From: UBA2653 sp964572685
GTDB lineage: Bacteria > Pseudomonadota > Gammaproteobacteria > Legionellales > Legionellaceae
Length of the DNA: 21,985 bases
Assembly: GCA_964572685.1 (NCBI GenBank)
Contig: CAZNFJ010000030.1
Location: 1 to 21,985 of the forward strand
Reading direction: 5' to 3'
Below the pieces are notes generated by a model. That model was not told the origin of the DNA. It ran no database searches and saw only the letters and a program-made list of their open reading frames with translations. Shown here piece by piece: positions 1 through 7,386 of the stretch. Every line of letters begins with the position of its first letter. Within the stretch, counting starts at the first letter, position 1. The position numbers were made by a program, and so were the translations under genes.

Positions 1-2
1 AA

Positions 3-176
3 GCCCATCAGGTCGATGTTTTTGCATGGCTGAAACATGCGCTCACCCATATGCGCCAAGCCGATACCCTTGAAAAAATGGAAGCCTTACTTCCTTTCAA
101 TGTGAAGCCTGAAGAACTAGACGCTGCTCACGCTATACCTCAACTCATCTATCCTGAAAAGGGTGTGGCTAATTAA
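3..176 (+). CDS. IS66-family transposase, C-terminal fragment (5' end outside window)
   Basis: The window opens inside an open frame that ends with TAA at 174-176 and gives 57 residues. The readable part contains the pattern D-V-F-A-W-L-K-H-A-L-T-H-M followed about 12 residues later by E-A-L-L-P-F-N-V. This is the usual end of IS66-type DDE transposases, where a helix with an AWL core leads to an (E/D)xLLPxxW-like segment; here Asn-Val stands where Trp is common. The catalytic DDE part would lie to the left of the window. No terminal inverted repeat of the element could be recognised in the 400 bp downstream, so the boundary of the element is unknown and it may be a remnant. The assignment rests on the tail only. 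Confidence 0.6.
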   Translation, partial: AHQVDVFAWLKHALTHMRQADTLEKMEALLPFNVKPEELDAAHAIPQLIYPEKGVAN

Positions 177-598
177 CCGTTTACTAAACTTTTATCGTGT
201 CTTGCTTATCAAGCTTCGAACTTGGATAGAGTGTTTTCTCAATCCTGTTTCTTTTAGAGGAGGGGCTAGCGAGCGAAATCAAAAACACCATTTCTTTTTA
301 TACTCTTTTTTGTTATACTTCTTTACACTCTGGAACGGAGTTACTTTTTGCGAGTCTTAGATGTGGGGTCAAAATAAGACACATATAACCAACATATCAT
401 TCTGCAATGGCAAAGAAGCGTTAAAAAAGAAAGTCATGAAATCATGATTGGAGGCTTAGTAACTTTAGCTTTGTGTAGTTCACTGAGTGTTTTAAATACG
501 TGTGAAAATACCTTAAATTTGATGGATTTAAATTTCAAGTACGTATCTCATTTGATGAGAATTAACCTTGAATCTAATTTTAAAGGAGTATGACCTAA
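177..598. other. Intergenic, AT-rich, no gene recognised; RBS of the methyltransferase at its end
   Basis: This stretch separates the transposase tail from the methyltransferase. An open frame at 163-360 overlaps the transposase end and has no recognisable protein character. No transposon end could be identified. A good Shine-Dalgarno sequence (AAAGGAG, 582-588) lies 10 nt before the ATG at 599 and supports that start. Promoter elements could not be assigned with confidence because the whole stretch is AT-rich. Confidence 0.4.
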
Positions 599-1564
599 AT
601 GTTAGATAAATTTTCTATAACGCCAATTCCCGATTATGTTGAAAAATTACAGCCATTTCACAAATTTGGAAAACACTTCAATCATGAATTCAATCGTTTT
701 ACTTTAACAAGTAGATTTAGTTATTTGTTTAATGACTTTAATAAAGAATTGTTTTTTGATAATACAAAAAAAAATAGCTTTTTATATGTGAATGCAGGAA
801 CAGAAAAATATTTAGTTTCATCTAATGATAAAATAATAGCAAAAGTCCTTTTTACAAATGGTGTATTTGACTTTGATAAGTTTTATAAGGTAACACAACT
901 GCTTGGTGAAAATTTTAAAAGAAGATTACTTGTTGATATTGGTGCTAATATTGGAACAATATGTATTCCAGCAATTAAAAGAAATTTATTTGAGTATGCT
1001 ATAGGTTTTGAACCAGATTCTTTTAATTATCATCTTTTGGTTAAAAATATTAAGATGAATTCCTTAAAAAATAGAATTAAGACCTTCCAACATGCTTTTG
1101 GTCAAAATCCATCGGAACTTCTTACATTTGAGCAATGTAATTTTAATTTTGGAGACCATAGGATTAAAACTACAAATGAAGATGGTATATTTAATGAACA
1201 TCAACGTAATCTAACATCTGTAAGATCCACAAATATAGATTCTGTTTTTAAGAGTTTAGTTCCTTCTGAAACATTATTTTGGATTGATGTTCAAGGATAT
1301 GAAGGATATATTTTAAGTGGAGCAAAAAATACTCTAAAGAAAAATCCTCCTTTAGTATCAGAGTTTTGGCCCTATGGCATGAATAGAGCAAATAGTTATG
1401 AATTATTTAAAAGTACAATTATAGAAGCTCAATATAGTCATTTTTATGATCTTAGCGATCACGAAAATACCCTTTATAATGTTAGTAATGAAAACTTTGA
1501 TAGAATTTTCAATAAATTAGGGGTCTTAGGCGATCATACAGATTTTTTATTTATAAAGAAATGA
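599..1564 (+). CDS. FkbM-family SAM-dependent methyltransferase
   Basis: This 321-residue protein has the class I methyltransferase SAM-binding loop LVDIGANIGT at about residues 111-120, an acidic residue ending the second strand (GFEPDSFNYHLL, about 140-151) and the typical FkbM segment FWIDVQGYEGYILSGA at about 226-241. FkbM proteins usually O-methylate sugars or small metabolites and are common in polysaccharide and natural-product loci. The roughly 100 residues before the SAM loop have no motif I recognise. The start is supported by AAAGGAG 10 nt upstream. Codon use is extremely AT-rich (AAT, AAA, TTA, TTT dominate) compared with the housekeeping genes further right, and the gene stands alone beside a transposase tail, so horizontal acquisition is likely. 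Its substrate cannot be told: no glycosyltransferase or other partner gene is adjacent. Confidence 0.85.
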   Translation: MLDKFSITPIPDYVEKLQPFHKFGKHFNHEFNRFTLTSRFSYLFNDFNKELFFDNTKKNSFLYVNAGTEKYLVSSNDKIIAKVLFTNGVFDFDKFYKVTQLLGENFKRRLLVDIGANIGTICIPAIKRNLFEYAIGFEPDSFNYHLLVKNIKMNSLKNRIKTFQHAFGQNPSELLTFEQCNFNFGDHRIKTTNEDGIFNEHQRNLTSVRSTNIDSVFKSLVPSETLFWIDVQGYEGYILSGAKNTLKKNPPLVSEFWPYGMNRANSYELFKSTIIEAQYSHFYDLSDHENTLYNVSNENFDRIFNKLGVLGDHTDFLFIKK

Positions 1565-1593
1565 ACAAAACCAATAACAAAAATATTAAACAG

Positions 1594-1634
1594 TGAGGGG
1601 TAAGGGTGTTTGACATTTGATACCTTACCGCTCA
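1594..1634. repeat. 12-bp imperfect inverted repeat (hairpin) after the methyltransferase
   Basis: TGAGGGGTAAGG (1594-1605) and CCTTACCGCTCA (1623-1634) are inverted copies with a single mismatch, separated by 17 nt. It lies 29 nt after the methyltransferase stop. There is no T-run after it, so a classical intrinsic terminator is doubtful; a terminator of another type or an inverted-repeat remnant of a mobile element are alternatives. The rest of 1565-1877 is AT-rich and shows no convincing gene. Confidence 0.5.
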
Positions 1635-1877
1635 AAACAATGAGAGACTTCTAATTTGAATTTTGAAAATATTTTTGAGGGTAAATTTTCTGATGTTTTT
1701 GTAACTAAATTATTCCTGAACTTTTAATATTTTTGATATTTGTAATCATTGCGATCTAATGACAAGTTTATCGTAAACCAATGGAATTGGATACTGAATT
1801 TTGCAAGATGCATCATGTACAATTTCTAAAAAATACCGCATACTAAAATCATCATCCCGTTTTTTAATGATTAAAAA

Positions 1878-2567
1878 ATGAATGAAGCATCTGCAGAACT
1901 CATAGAAAGTCACCTGCCTTTGGTGAAAAGTTTGGTTAAGCATTTTATTTGCCGGTTACCACCACAAGTGCAATTTGATGATTTGATGCAAGCCGGCATG
2001 ATAGGCTTGATAGAAGCGGCCAATCATTATCAAGACGAGAAGGGCGCTCAATTCTCCACTTATGCGACCATTCGTATCAAAGGGAGTATTCTCGATGAAA
2101 TTAGGCGTCAAGACTGGGTTCCTCGTTCGGTTTATAAAGTGTCGAGACAAATCTCACAAGCGGTTAAAAATGTTGAAAACCGTTTAGGGCGTGACGCCAA
2201 AGATAGTGAAGTAGCCGAAGAGTTGGGGCTTGGACTTGATGCTTATTATGAACTCTTGCAAGCTTCCCAAGCGGCTCATTTGTATGGTTTTGATGATGTG
2301 GGAATGGATGATGATCATATGGTCTCTGAAATCAATATTCATCCCAGTGAACCTCAGGCCGATGCCATTCATGATGATTTTCATGATTATTTAGCCAATA
2401 TCATTCATCTTCTGCCTAAAAATGAGCAGTTGGCATTATCTCTATATTATGAACATGAGTTACAACTTAAAGAAATTGGCGATCTCATGGGCATCAGTGA
2501 ATCTCGGGTTTCTCAGATTCTAAGTCAGGCGACACATCGTATTCGTGCACGCATTACTGAAGAGTGA
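1878..2567 (+). CDS. fliA: RNA polymerase sigma factor FliA (sigma-28)
   Basis: The 229-residue product has the full FliA layout. Sigma region 2 lies at about residues 10-82 (DDLMQAGMIGLIEAA, then FSTYATIRIKGSILDEIR and DWVPRSV), region 3 at about 85-130 (LGRDAKDSEVAEELGL) and region 4 at about 172-226 with the -35-reading helix-turn-helix LKEIGDLMGISESRVSQI. FliA directs transcription of late flagellar genes and, in Legionella, of transmission traits. The protein is about 10 residues shorter at the N-terminus than E. coli FliA. The ATG at 1878 is the first possible in frame (TAA at 1872-1874), and it lacks a clear Shine-Dalgarno sequence. Normally fliA follows flhF-fleN/flhG; here no flagellar gene is adjacent. 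Its 3' end abuts a truncated pseudogene, so the locus looks rearranged on both sides. Confidence 0.9.
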   Translation: MNEASAELIESHLPLVKSLVKHFICRLPPQVQFDDLMQAGMIGLIEAANHYQDEKGAQFSTYATIRIKGSILDEIRRQDWVPRSVYKVSRQISQAVKNVENRLGRDAKDSEVAEELGLGLDAYYELLQASQAAHLYGFDDVGMDDDHMVSEINIHPSEPQADAIHDDFHDYLANIIHLLPKNEQLALSLYYEHELQLKEIGDLMGISESRVSQILSQATHRIRARITEE

Positions 2568-3190
2568 AACGCTTGAGTTCCTCGATGATGTGCAAGCATG
2601 TTCCAAAGTCGTCTCAACGTTTCTGTCGTTATTGAGGGCTCAATTGAGGAATATCTCTTTCTAAGTCGGTTTTAATAAATGCTCTGCGCCAGATAAAGTT
2701 AGTTTCATCATCAGTGGCTCGAAAACCATCTGGAAAGCCACCTCGACACCCAGGTGTTCTTGTTTTAGAACTTCATTTAAAACAAATCCTTACATTTCAA
2801 GGGAAGTGATTCTTCCGGCTAAACTTTCTGATGATTGTTTGAGTCAATCTAAAGACGCTGAACCTACAATCAAGTATTGCCCATGTTTTTTATCATTTTG
2901 TCGAGCTGCATCAATCATGGAGCGCATGCTAGAAAATATCTTTGGGGCTCTTTGTATTTCATCTAGAATGAGCAACTTATCCATATGCATTTGAAAATAA
3001 ACGAAAGGATCTTGCATATTTTCCAAGTCCAAATAAACGCAAGGCATTGTTTTCACAATTTCTAAAACAAGTGTTGTTTTACCCACTTATCTCGGTTCCA
3101 AAAGACCAACCGTAGAAAATTGATTTAGTCTTTCTATAATAAAATCAAATAAGTTTCTTTTAAACAGGTTGCTCTGATTAATTATAGAAA
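2560..3190 (-). pseudogene. Decayed AAA_14/DUF4143-type ATPase, truncated
   Basis: Reading the minus strand in several frames reconstructs one protein of the AAA_14/DUF4143 ATP-binding family. In order: FKRNLFDFIIERL, then VGLLEPR followed by a TAA at 3089-3087 exactly where the Gln of the usual GPRQVGKTT Walker A stands, then VGKTT; Walker B region LLILDEIQRAPKIF; VGSASLD then TGA (2846-2844); LKQSSESLAGRITSLE; another TAA (2792-2790); after a frameshift RGGFPDGFRATDDE from 2745 and LERDIPQL; after a second frameshift TLRRLWNMLAHHRG from about 2620. Similarity stops just where fliA ends, so the C-terminal third or more is missing. With three stops and two shifts the gene is dead. These ATPases are often mobile and may act like toxin or restriction accessories, but their function is poorly known. 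Confidence 0.85.
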
Positions 3191-3274
3191 TAACTGATGA
3201 AATCGTGTTCTTAATGAATATTTAAACAAATATTGTTTATACTATAAGCATGATCATTTATTTGATGGTTAATC
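3191..3274 (+). promoter_or_regulatory. Probable promoter region of the putative effector gene
   Basis: TATACT at 3238-3243 is a near-consensus -10 box about 30 nt before the ATG at 3275. A weak -35 candidate, TGAATA at 3215-3220, has 17-nt spacing. The stretch from 3210 contains CTTAAT and a second TTAA 11-12 nt later, which only loosely recalls the tandem PmrA box seen upstream of many Legionella effector genes. No strong Shine-Dalgarno sequence precedes the ATG. All of this is suggestive only. Confidence 0.3.
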
Positions 3275-5650
3275 ATGAGTAGAACGCCTAGGGATGTTAC
3301 ACCGGAATCAGAGAAAAAAATGTTTGTAAAATCATTTGATGATGAAAATTTACAAAATAACTTAGATTCTGACAAACTTTTTCAAAAATTTAAAGAAAAT
3401 GCCTTGATTCATACGGCTACAAATATAGAGCAATCTCTTCAAAATTTTTCAGATTTTCTTGGTATTTCCATAGAAGAATTGCAAGATCAGTTAGGGAATG
3501 AGCGCTTAAATAGGTATGCTGGAGCTTATGCTGAAACCATAAAATTTACTAATACAGAAGAAGAATCCTCCTCGCTAGATGCAGACACAAAGGAAAAAAG
3601 AGAAAGTGCTCGGAAAGCAATGTTAGAAGGTTTAAAGCTACGGGTTTTACGATTGGTAAAACTTAAACTCCCCTCAGAAACTTTTCCAAAAGATTGGGAT
3701 GCTGCGAAAGTAATAGATACATATACTCACAATCAGGGTTATACCATCACTTTGAAACAAAAAGATGGTTATTCATTATATGAGAAAAGTTTAAATACAA
3801 CATATCCAGATACTTTAGCAAATGATTTAAATTTAGATGAATCAAAAAAGACCCAATTTATAAATGATTATAATAAACACCGCGATTCCATCAATAATTT
3901 CGATGAAATGTTCTTCTTTCATTATCATCAAAAAGCAAGCAGTATCAAAGCAAGTTATGAAATGCGTGCAGAGAAATTAAAAAAAGGAAAGGGTGAGAAA
4001 GAAAGGGAAATAATAGATACAAAACTTTCTACTATGAAAAATAATGTAGATTTGGCTCGAAATGAAGCATTTAAACAAATTAATAAAAGCTGTGATTTAG
4101 TCTTTAAAGAATGTCTAAAGTTAAAAGGAGTGGTTAAAGAAAATGGTGAAATTGATTTAGCATTACTCAATAAAGCACTCGATGCAAAAATCAAGGCTGT
4201 AAAAAAAGAAGGGGATCAAATTTTTAAAAAGGCATTACAAGAAAAAAAATGCCCCATATATTCAGCACTAGCAAGAGAAAATACCACTGCATTTGGTGGT
4301 GATACTCTTTTGGTTACAAAAGATGGCGCTTTAGCTGTAGAAATAAAATCAACAACGATTACCGCCCATACGAAAAAGAAAGGCCCCGCAGTTTCTGAGG
4401 TCACCATGAAGAATGGGGAGCAAACACTTTATCAAGTCTATCGTACTAGTCATTTGGCTTCTCCATCATCAAAAGTTGAAGATGTTGAAACCGTGATCAG
4501 AGGTTTCATGGATAGACGCATGAATGCAAGTCACCCCATGATTTACAATTTATTGACCTCTATTCATTCATCTGATTATTCTATTGTTGGTTTTAGTGAC
4601 TATTGGACTAATAAACAAACCAAGCGTTTACAAATTTTATTGGATGCACAAGATAAATATAATAACACTGTTACATCGTCCAATGACTACTTTTTTACCT
4701 TCAATACCCCAACCAATACTTATGGCAATGATATTACTCTGGATAGCTCAGATCCATTCATTCAAAGAGTCGCCCGAAGCAATACCATTGCTTTAGCTAT
4801 TATTCTTTATGGTAAAGATGATCAACAGGTTTTGGAATTAATTTCAAAAAGAGATGAGCATGAGGCATTTAAACAAAAATACAACAATTTTAAGGATAAA
4901 AAACCTGTTAATAATGAAAATCCGAAAGAAAAACTCTTTTTATATAATCGTTTTCAGAACGGTGATGCAGCTACCCATGGGTACGCAAAAGCGACGGCAA
5001 CTTGTGTTGGGCTTTGTACAAAAGAAGATAAATTTAATTTATTAGTGGGTTGTAAAAGTGGTCTTGAAAGAACTGGAAATATCATTGGACGGGTTGCTGC
5101 ATATTTAAGAAATAAAAATAACCCACAAACAGATGGCATTTCGGCGACCAAGTTTGTTGAAGATCAAAAGATAGATGATATTTCTAAAGACATCGATGAA
5201 CAATATAACAAAAATGGAGTTTATAATTCCGGTACTTGTTTAACTTCATGTAATGATCAAGGTGGAAATCCAAAAACAAAAACCAGTTCTGGAAAAGGCA
5301 TGAAACCTAATACGAATGCGACGGAGGATGCAAAAGTATTGCCGAATATGCAAAATAAAAACATGAGTTGTTTGCAAGCGCATAAGGATAAAAAATTTGA
5401 TGAATCAAAAGATTGTATTCCAAGTTACATTCTTTGGGCACCCAAAAAAATATTTTTTCCTATCGTTTGGATGGCTCGGTATCGTGAACATGCTCAATTA
5501 ATGGCTCAAATAGACTCTGACTTAGGCTGTCCACCAAAATCAAATTTTCTCTTTATCAAAGCACAATTTCAGAAAAATAGGTCAGCTAACTCTCAAGAAG
5601 AACGTGGCGTTTCATCTCAGTCAGAATATAGAAAACCAGGAACATCATAA
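3275..5650 (+). CDS. Putative secreted effector with CX5R phosphoinositide-phosphatase-like domain
   Basis: The 791-residue protein has no signal peptide or clear membrane segment. Residues 1-210 are hydrophilic and not recognised. About 215-335 are Lys/Glu-rich and probably helical or coiled. From about 335 there is a globular part with HPMIYNLLTSI (420-430), NKQTKRLQILLDAQDKYN (446-463) and NTPTNTYGND. At Cys593-Arg599 lies the loop GCKSGLERTG, a CX5R signature as in protein-tyrosine and phosphoinositide phosphatases. NSG (651-653) and a GKGMKPN segment follow, as in the SopB/IpgD group and, more distantly, Legionella SidF. Those enzymes have CKSGKDRT; here Leu replaces the second loop lysine and Glu the Asp. 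A dephosphorylating role on host lipids after type IV secretion is inference; a PTP-like or inactive protein is possible. TGA at 3263-3265 excludes upstream starts. The last 21 residues overlap yadH antisense. Confidence 0.55.
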   Translation: MSRTPRDVTPESEKKMFVKSFDDENLQNNLDSDKLFQKFKENALIHTATNIEQSLQNFSDFLGISIEELQDQLGNERLNRYAGAYAETIKFTNTEEESSSLDADTKEKRESARKAMLEGLKLRVLRLVKLKLPSETFPKDWDAAKVIDTYTHNQGYTITLKQKDGYSLYEKSLNTTYPDTLANDLNLDESKKTQFINDYNKHRDSINNFDEMFFFHYHQKASSIKASYEMRAEKLKKGKGEKEREIIDTKLSTMKNNVDLARNEAFKQINKSCDLVFKECLKLKGVVKENGEIDLALLNKALDAKIKAVKKEGDQIFKKALQEKKCPIYSALARENTTAFGGDTLLVTKDGALAVEIKSTTITAHTKKKGPAVSEVTMKNGEQTLYQVYRTSHLASPSSKVEDVETVIRGFMDRRMNASHPMIYNLLTSIHSSDYSIVGFSDYWTNKQTKRLQILLDAQDKYNNTVTSSNDYFFTFNTPTNTYGNDITLDSSDPFIQRVARSNTIALAIILYGKDDQQVLELISKRDEHEAFKQKYNNFKDKKPVNNENPKEKLFLYNRFQNGDAATHGYAKATATCVGLCTKEDKFNLLVGCKSGLERTGNIIGRVAAYLRNKNNPQTDGISATKFVEDQKIDDISKDIDEQYNKNGVYNSGTCLTSCNDQGGNPKTKTSSGKGMKPNTNATEDAKVLPNMQNKNMSCLQAHKDKKFDESKDCIPSYILWAPKKIFFPIVWMARYREHAQLMAQIDSDLGCPPKSNFLFIKAQFQKNRSANSQEERGVSSQSEYRKPGTS

Positions 5651-6362
5651 GCCCTATGATGATTTCATAAGTGGCCATGGCGTGTGTGGCGACTCTTTCT
5701 AGTGCATGCATGCGAAACGTATCCATGATGTACATGAGCGGATTTAATTTAGCGATGGTTTGCCATTTTTCAGGTAGCATTTGAATGGTAAAAAAGATGC
5801 CGCCGAGATAGCCTAAAGGCGTCAAGATGAATGATGGAATAATCATGATATCATCAAAATTCTTGGCTTTTAGACCATTGACGAAACCAATTAACGAAAA
5901 TAATGCGGTGGCTAAAAGTATATCGATAATGAGGTAAACATTGATACTCACATGGATATTAAAAAATAAATAAATGATGATGTTCAGAAGAAGAGCTACA
6001 ATAATGCCTCGAATCATGCTGCTGACACAAAATCCCAATACAATCACGAAATTTGACATCGGACTCACTAACATTTCTTCAATATTTTTTTGAAAGCGTG
6101 TTAGGAAAAAACTCGAGCTCACATTGGAATAAGTGCTATTGATGGTACTGAGCATAATCAACGCTGGCGCAATGAACTCTAAGTAAGGAATGTTATCAAT
6201 GCTCCCAATACGCTTGCCCACCACGCTGCCAAAAATTAAAAAATATAAAAACACATTGACAATCGGACCTAATAAAGACTGAACCCAGATTCTAAAAATG
6301 CGTGAAACTTCTCGACAAATCAGGGTATATAGTGCAATCAATTGTATTTTAATGTTCATCAC
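5586..6362 (-). CDS. yadH: ABC-2 type transporter permease, YadH-like
   Basis: This 258-residue protein has about six hydrophobic segments and matches E. coli YadH along its length: RIWVQSLLGPIVNVFLYF near the start, FGSVVGKRIG, VSSSFFLTRFQKNIEEMLVS and SFILTPLGYLGGIFF. It forms the membrane part of an exporter with the YadG-like ATPase next to it; the substrate of this pair is not established. The start is GTG at 6362, or ATG one codon further in. Both lie inside the end of yadG, with GGAG 7-10 nt upstream, so the two genes are translationally coupled. The last 65 bp overlap tail-to-tail with the effector gene on the other strand. The C-terminus looks full length, so the overlap was probably created by the incoming gene. 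Confidence 0.85.
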   Translation of the reverse strand: MMNIKIQLIALYTLICREVSRIFRIWVQSLLGPIVNVFLYFLIFGSVVGKRIGSIDNIPYLEFIAPALIMLSTINSTYSNVSSSFFLTRFQKNIEEMLVSPMSNFVIVLGFCVSSMIRGIIVALLLNIIIYLFFNIHVSINVYLIIDILLATALFSLIGFVNGLKAKNFDDIMIIPSFILTPLGYLGGIFFTIQMLPEKWQTIAKLNPLMYIMDTFRMHALERVATHAMATYEIIIGLMMFLVFYILTEMKRHVLLES

Positions 6363-7260
6363 GAATGAGCTCCATAAATAAAGCCTCTAAACGATTGGTT
6401 TTAGGGGCAACATTGGCAATTTGAATATGATGACTTTCAAGTTCTATAAATAAAGGATTTAAGCTGTTTTTCATATGAATATCTATTTCAAAACTCTTGG
6501 GGGTGAGCCATCTTGCCGTACCTGAATGGAGTGGGATCTCCGGCATGGCATCCTTCGTGTGAATCACATATGTTTGTTGGGTCTGATTGCGAAACAGATG
6601 CTCAAGACTTGCTTGTTCGACAATATCACCATGATGAATTATGGCCACCTCATCACACAATTGCTCGGCTTCTTCTAAATAATGGGTGGTTAAAATAATC
6701 GAGGTCCCCGCTTGATTCATGGTTTTAAGGAAGTCCCAAATACTGTGCCGAATCTCAACATCAACTCCCGCCGAAGGTTCATCGAGAATTAAAAGTTCTG
6801 GTTGATGAATGAGGCTTCTAGCAATCATGAGCCTTCTTTTCATGCCACCGGATAAGCGATAGACGATGGTATCTTTTTTATCCCCTAAACCCACTTCATC
6901 GAGTAACCAATGCGCTCGCGGAAGGGCTTTACTTCGACTAATCCCTTGATATCCGGCTGCATTGATTAAAATGGTTTCTGTGGTTTCAAAGATAGGTAAA
7001 TTGTATTCTTGCGGAACTATTCCAATCGAGGCCTTGGCTCGTGATGTTTGCTTGTCGAGATGAAAACCATTGATGATCACATGACCACTGGTTTTGGGAA
7101 TTAAATGACTAATGATATTAATCGTTGTAGATTTGCCGGCGCCATTGGCCCCCAATAAACCAAAAAAACAGCCTTTTTTAACCTGTAGATTGATGTTTTT
7201 TAAGGCTTGAAAACCATTTTCATAGGTTTTTTTTAAGTTTTGAAGTTCAAGGGCAAACAT
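6349..7260 (-). CDS. yadG: ABC transporter ATP-binding protein, YadG-like
   Basis: The product is a 303-residue ABC ATPase with Walker A GANGAGKST (37-45), Q-loop in IVPQEYNLP, signature LSGGM (136-140), Walker B LLILDEPSAGVD (about 156-167) and the H-loop TTHYLEEAEQL. It drives the neighbouring YadH-like permease. I placed the start at the ATG at 7260 (MFALELQNLKKTY), which lines up with E. coli YadG (MTIALELQQLKKTY). An in-frame TTG at 7278 would add six residues without counterpart. The C-terminal 90 residues are the usual accessory domain of this subfamily. The gene is divergent from prfB with about 126 bp between the two starts. Confidence 0.88.
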   Translation of the reverse strand: MFALELQNLKKTYENGFQALKNINLQVKKGCFFGLLGANGAGKSTTINIISHLIPKTSGHVIINGFHLDKQTSRAKASIGIVPQEYNLPIFETTETILINAAGYQGISRSKALPRAHWLLDEVGLGDKKDTIVYRLSGGMKRRLMIARSLIHQPELLILDEPSAGVDVEIRHSIWDFLKTMNQAGTSIILTTHYLEEAEQLCDEVAIIHHGDIVEQASLEHLFRNQTQQTYVIHTKDAMPEIPLHSGTARWLTPKSFEIDIHMKNSLNPLFIELESHHIQIANVAPKTNRLEALFMELIRDEH

Positions 7261-7386
7261 GATTTTTATCAGAAGCAAATAAAATGATTATAAATGATAA
7301 TTTTTTTACTGACTATGACTTATTTTTTTTAATTTTTGTGCGGATTTTGATAGAATGGTTTTAAAGTCGTTTTGAGGACATAAGAA
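7261..7386. promoter_or_regulatory. Divergent promoter region yadG / prfB
   Basis: This is an AT-rich intergenic stretch between two divergent genes. TAGAAT at 7351-7356 is a plausible -10 box for prfB, 30 nt before its ATG, but no good -35 is visible. GAGG at 7374-7377 is the prfB ribosome-binding site, 9 nt from the start codon. Elements for yadG on the other strand are not clear. Confidence 0.35.

Noticed and set aside
163..360. Plus-strand frame of 65 codons after the transposase
   Set aside because: It overlaps the end of the transposase frame in another phase, begins inside it and has no family-like pattern or ribosome-binding site.
1746..1943. Minus-strand frame of 65 codons over the fliA start
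   Set aside because: A third of it is antisense to fliA; the rest could be a gene remnant but I see no recognisable motif.
2806..2994. Plus-strand frame of 62 codons
   Set aside because: It is the antisense shadow of the AAA/DUF4143 pseudogene, which explains the same bases much better.
3210..3229. PmrA-box-like tandem TTAA repeats before the effector gene
   Set aside because: Only the first half-site fits reasonably; in such AT-rich DNA this is expected by chance.
7261..7278. TTG start extending YadG by six residues
   Set aside because: The ATG at 7260 lines up with the known family N-terminus; the TTG has no ribosome-binding site.
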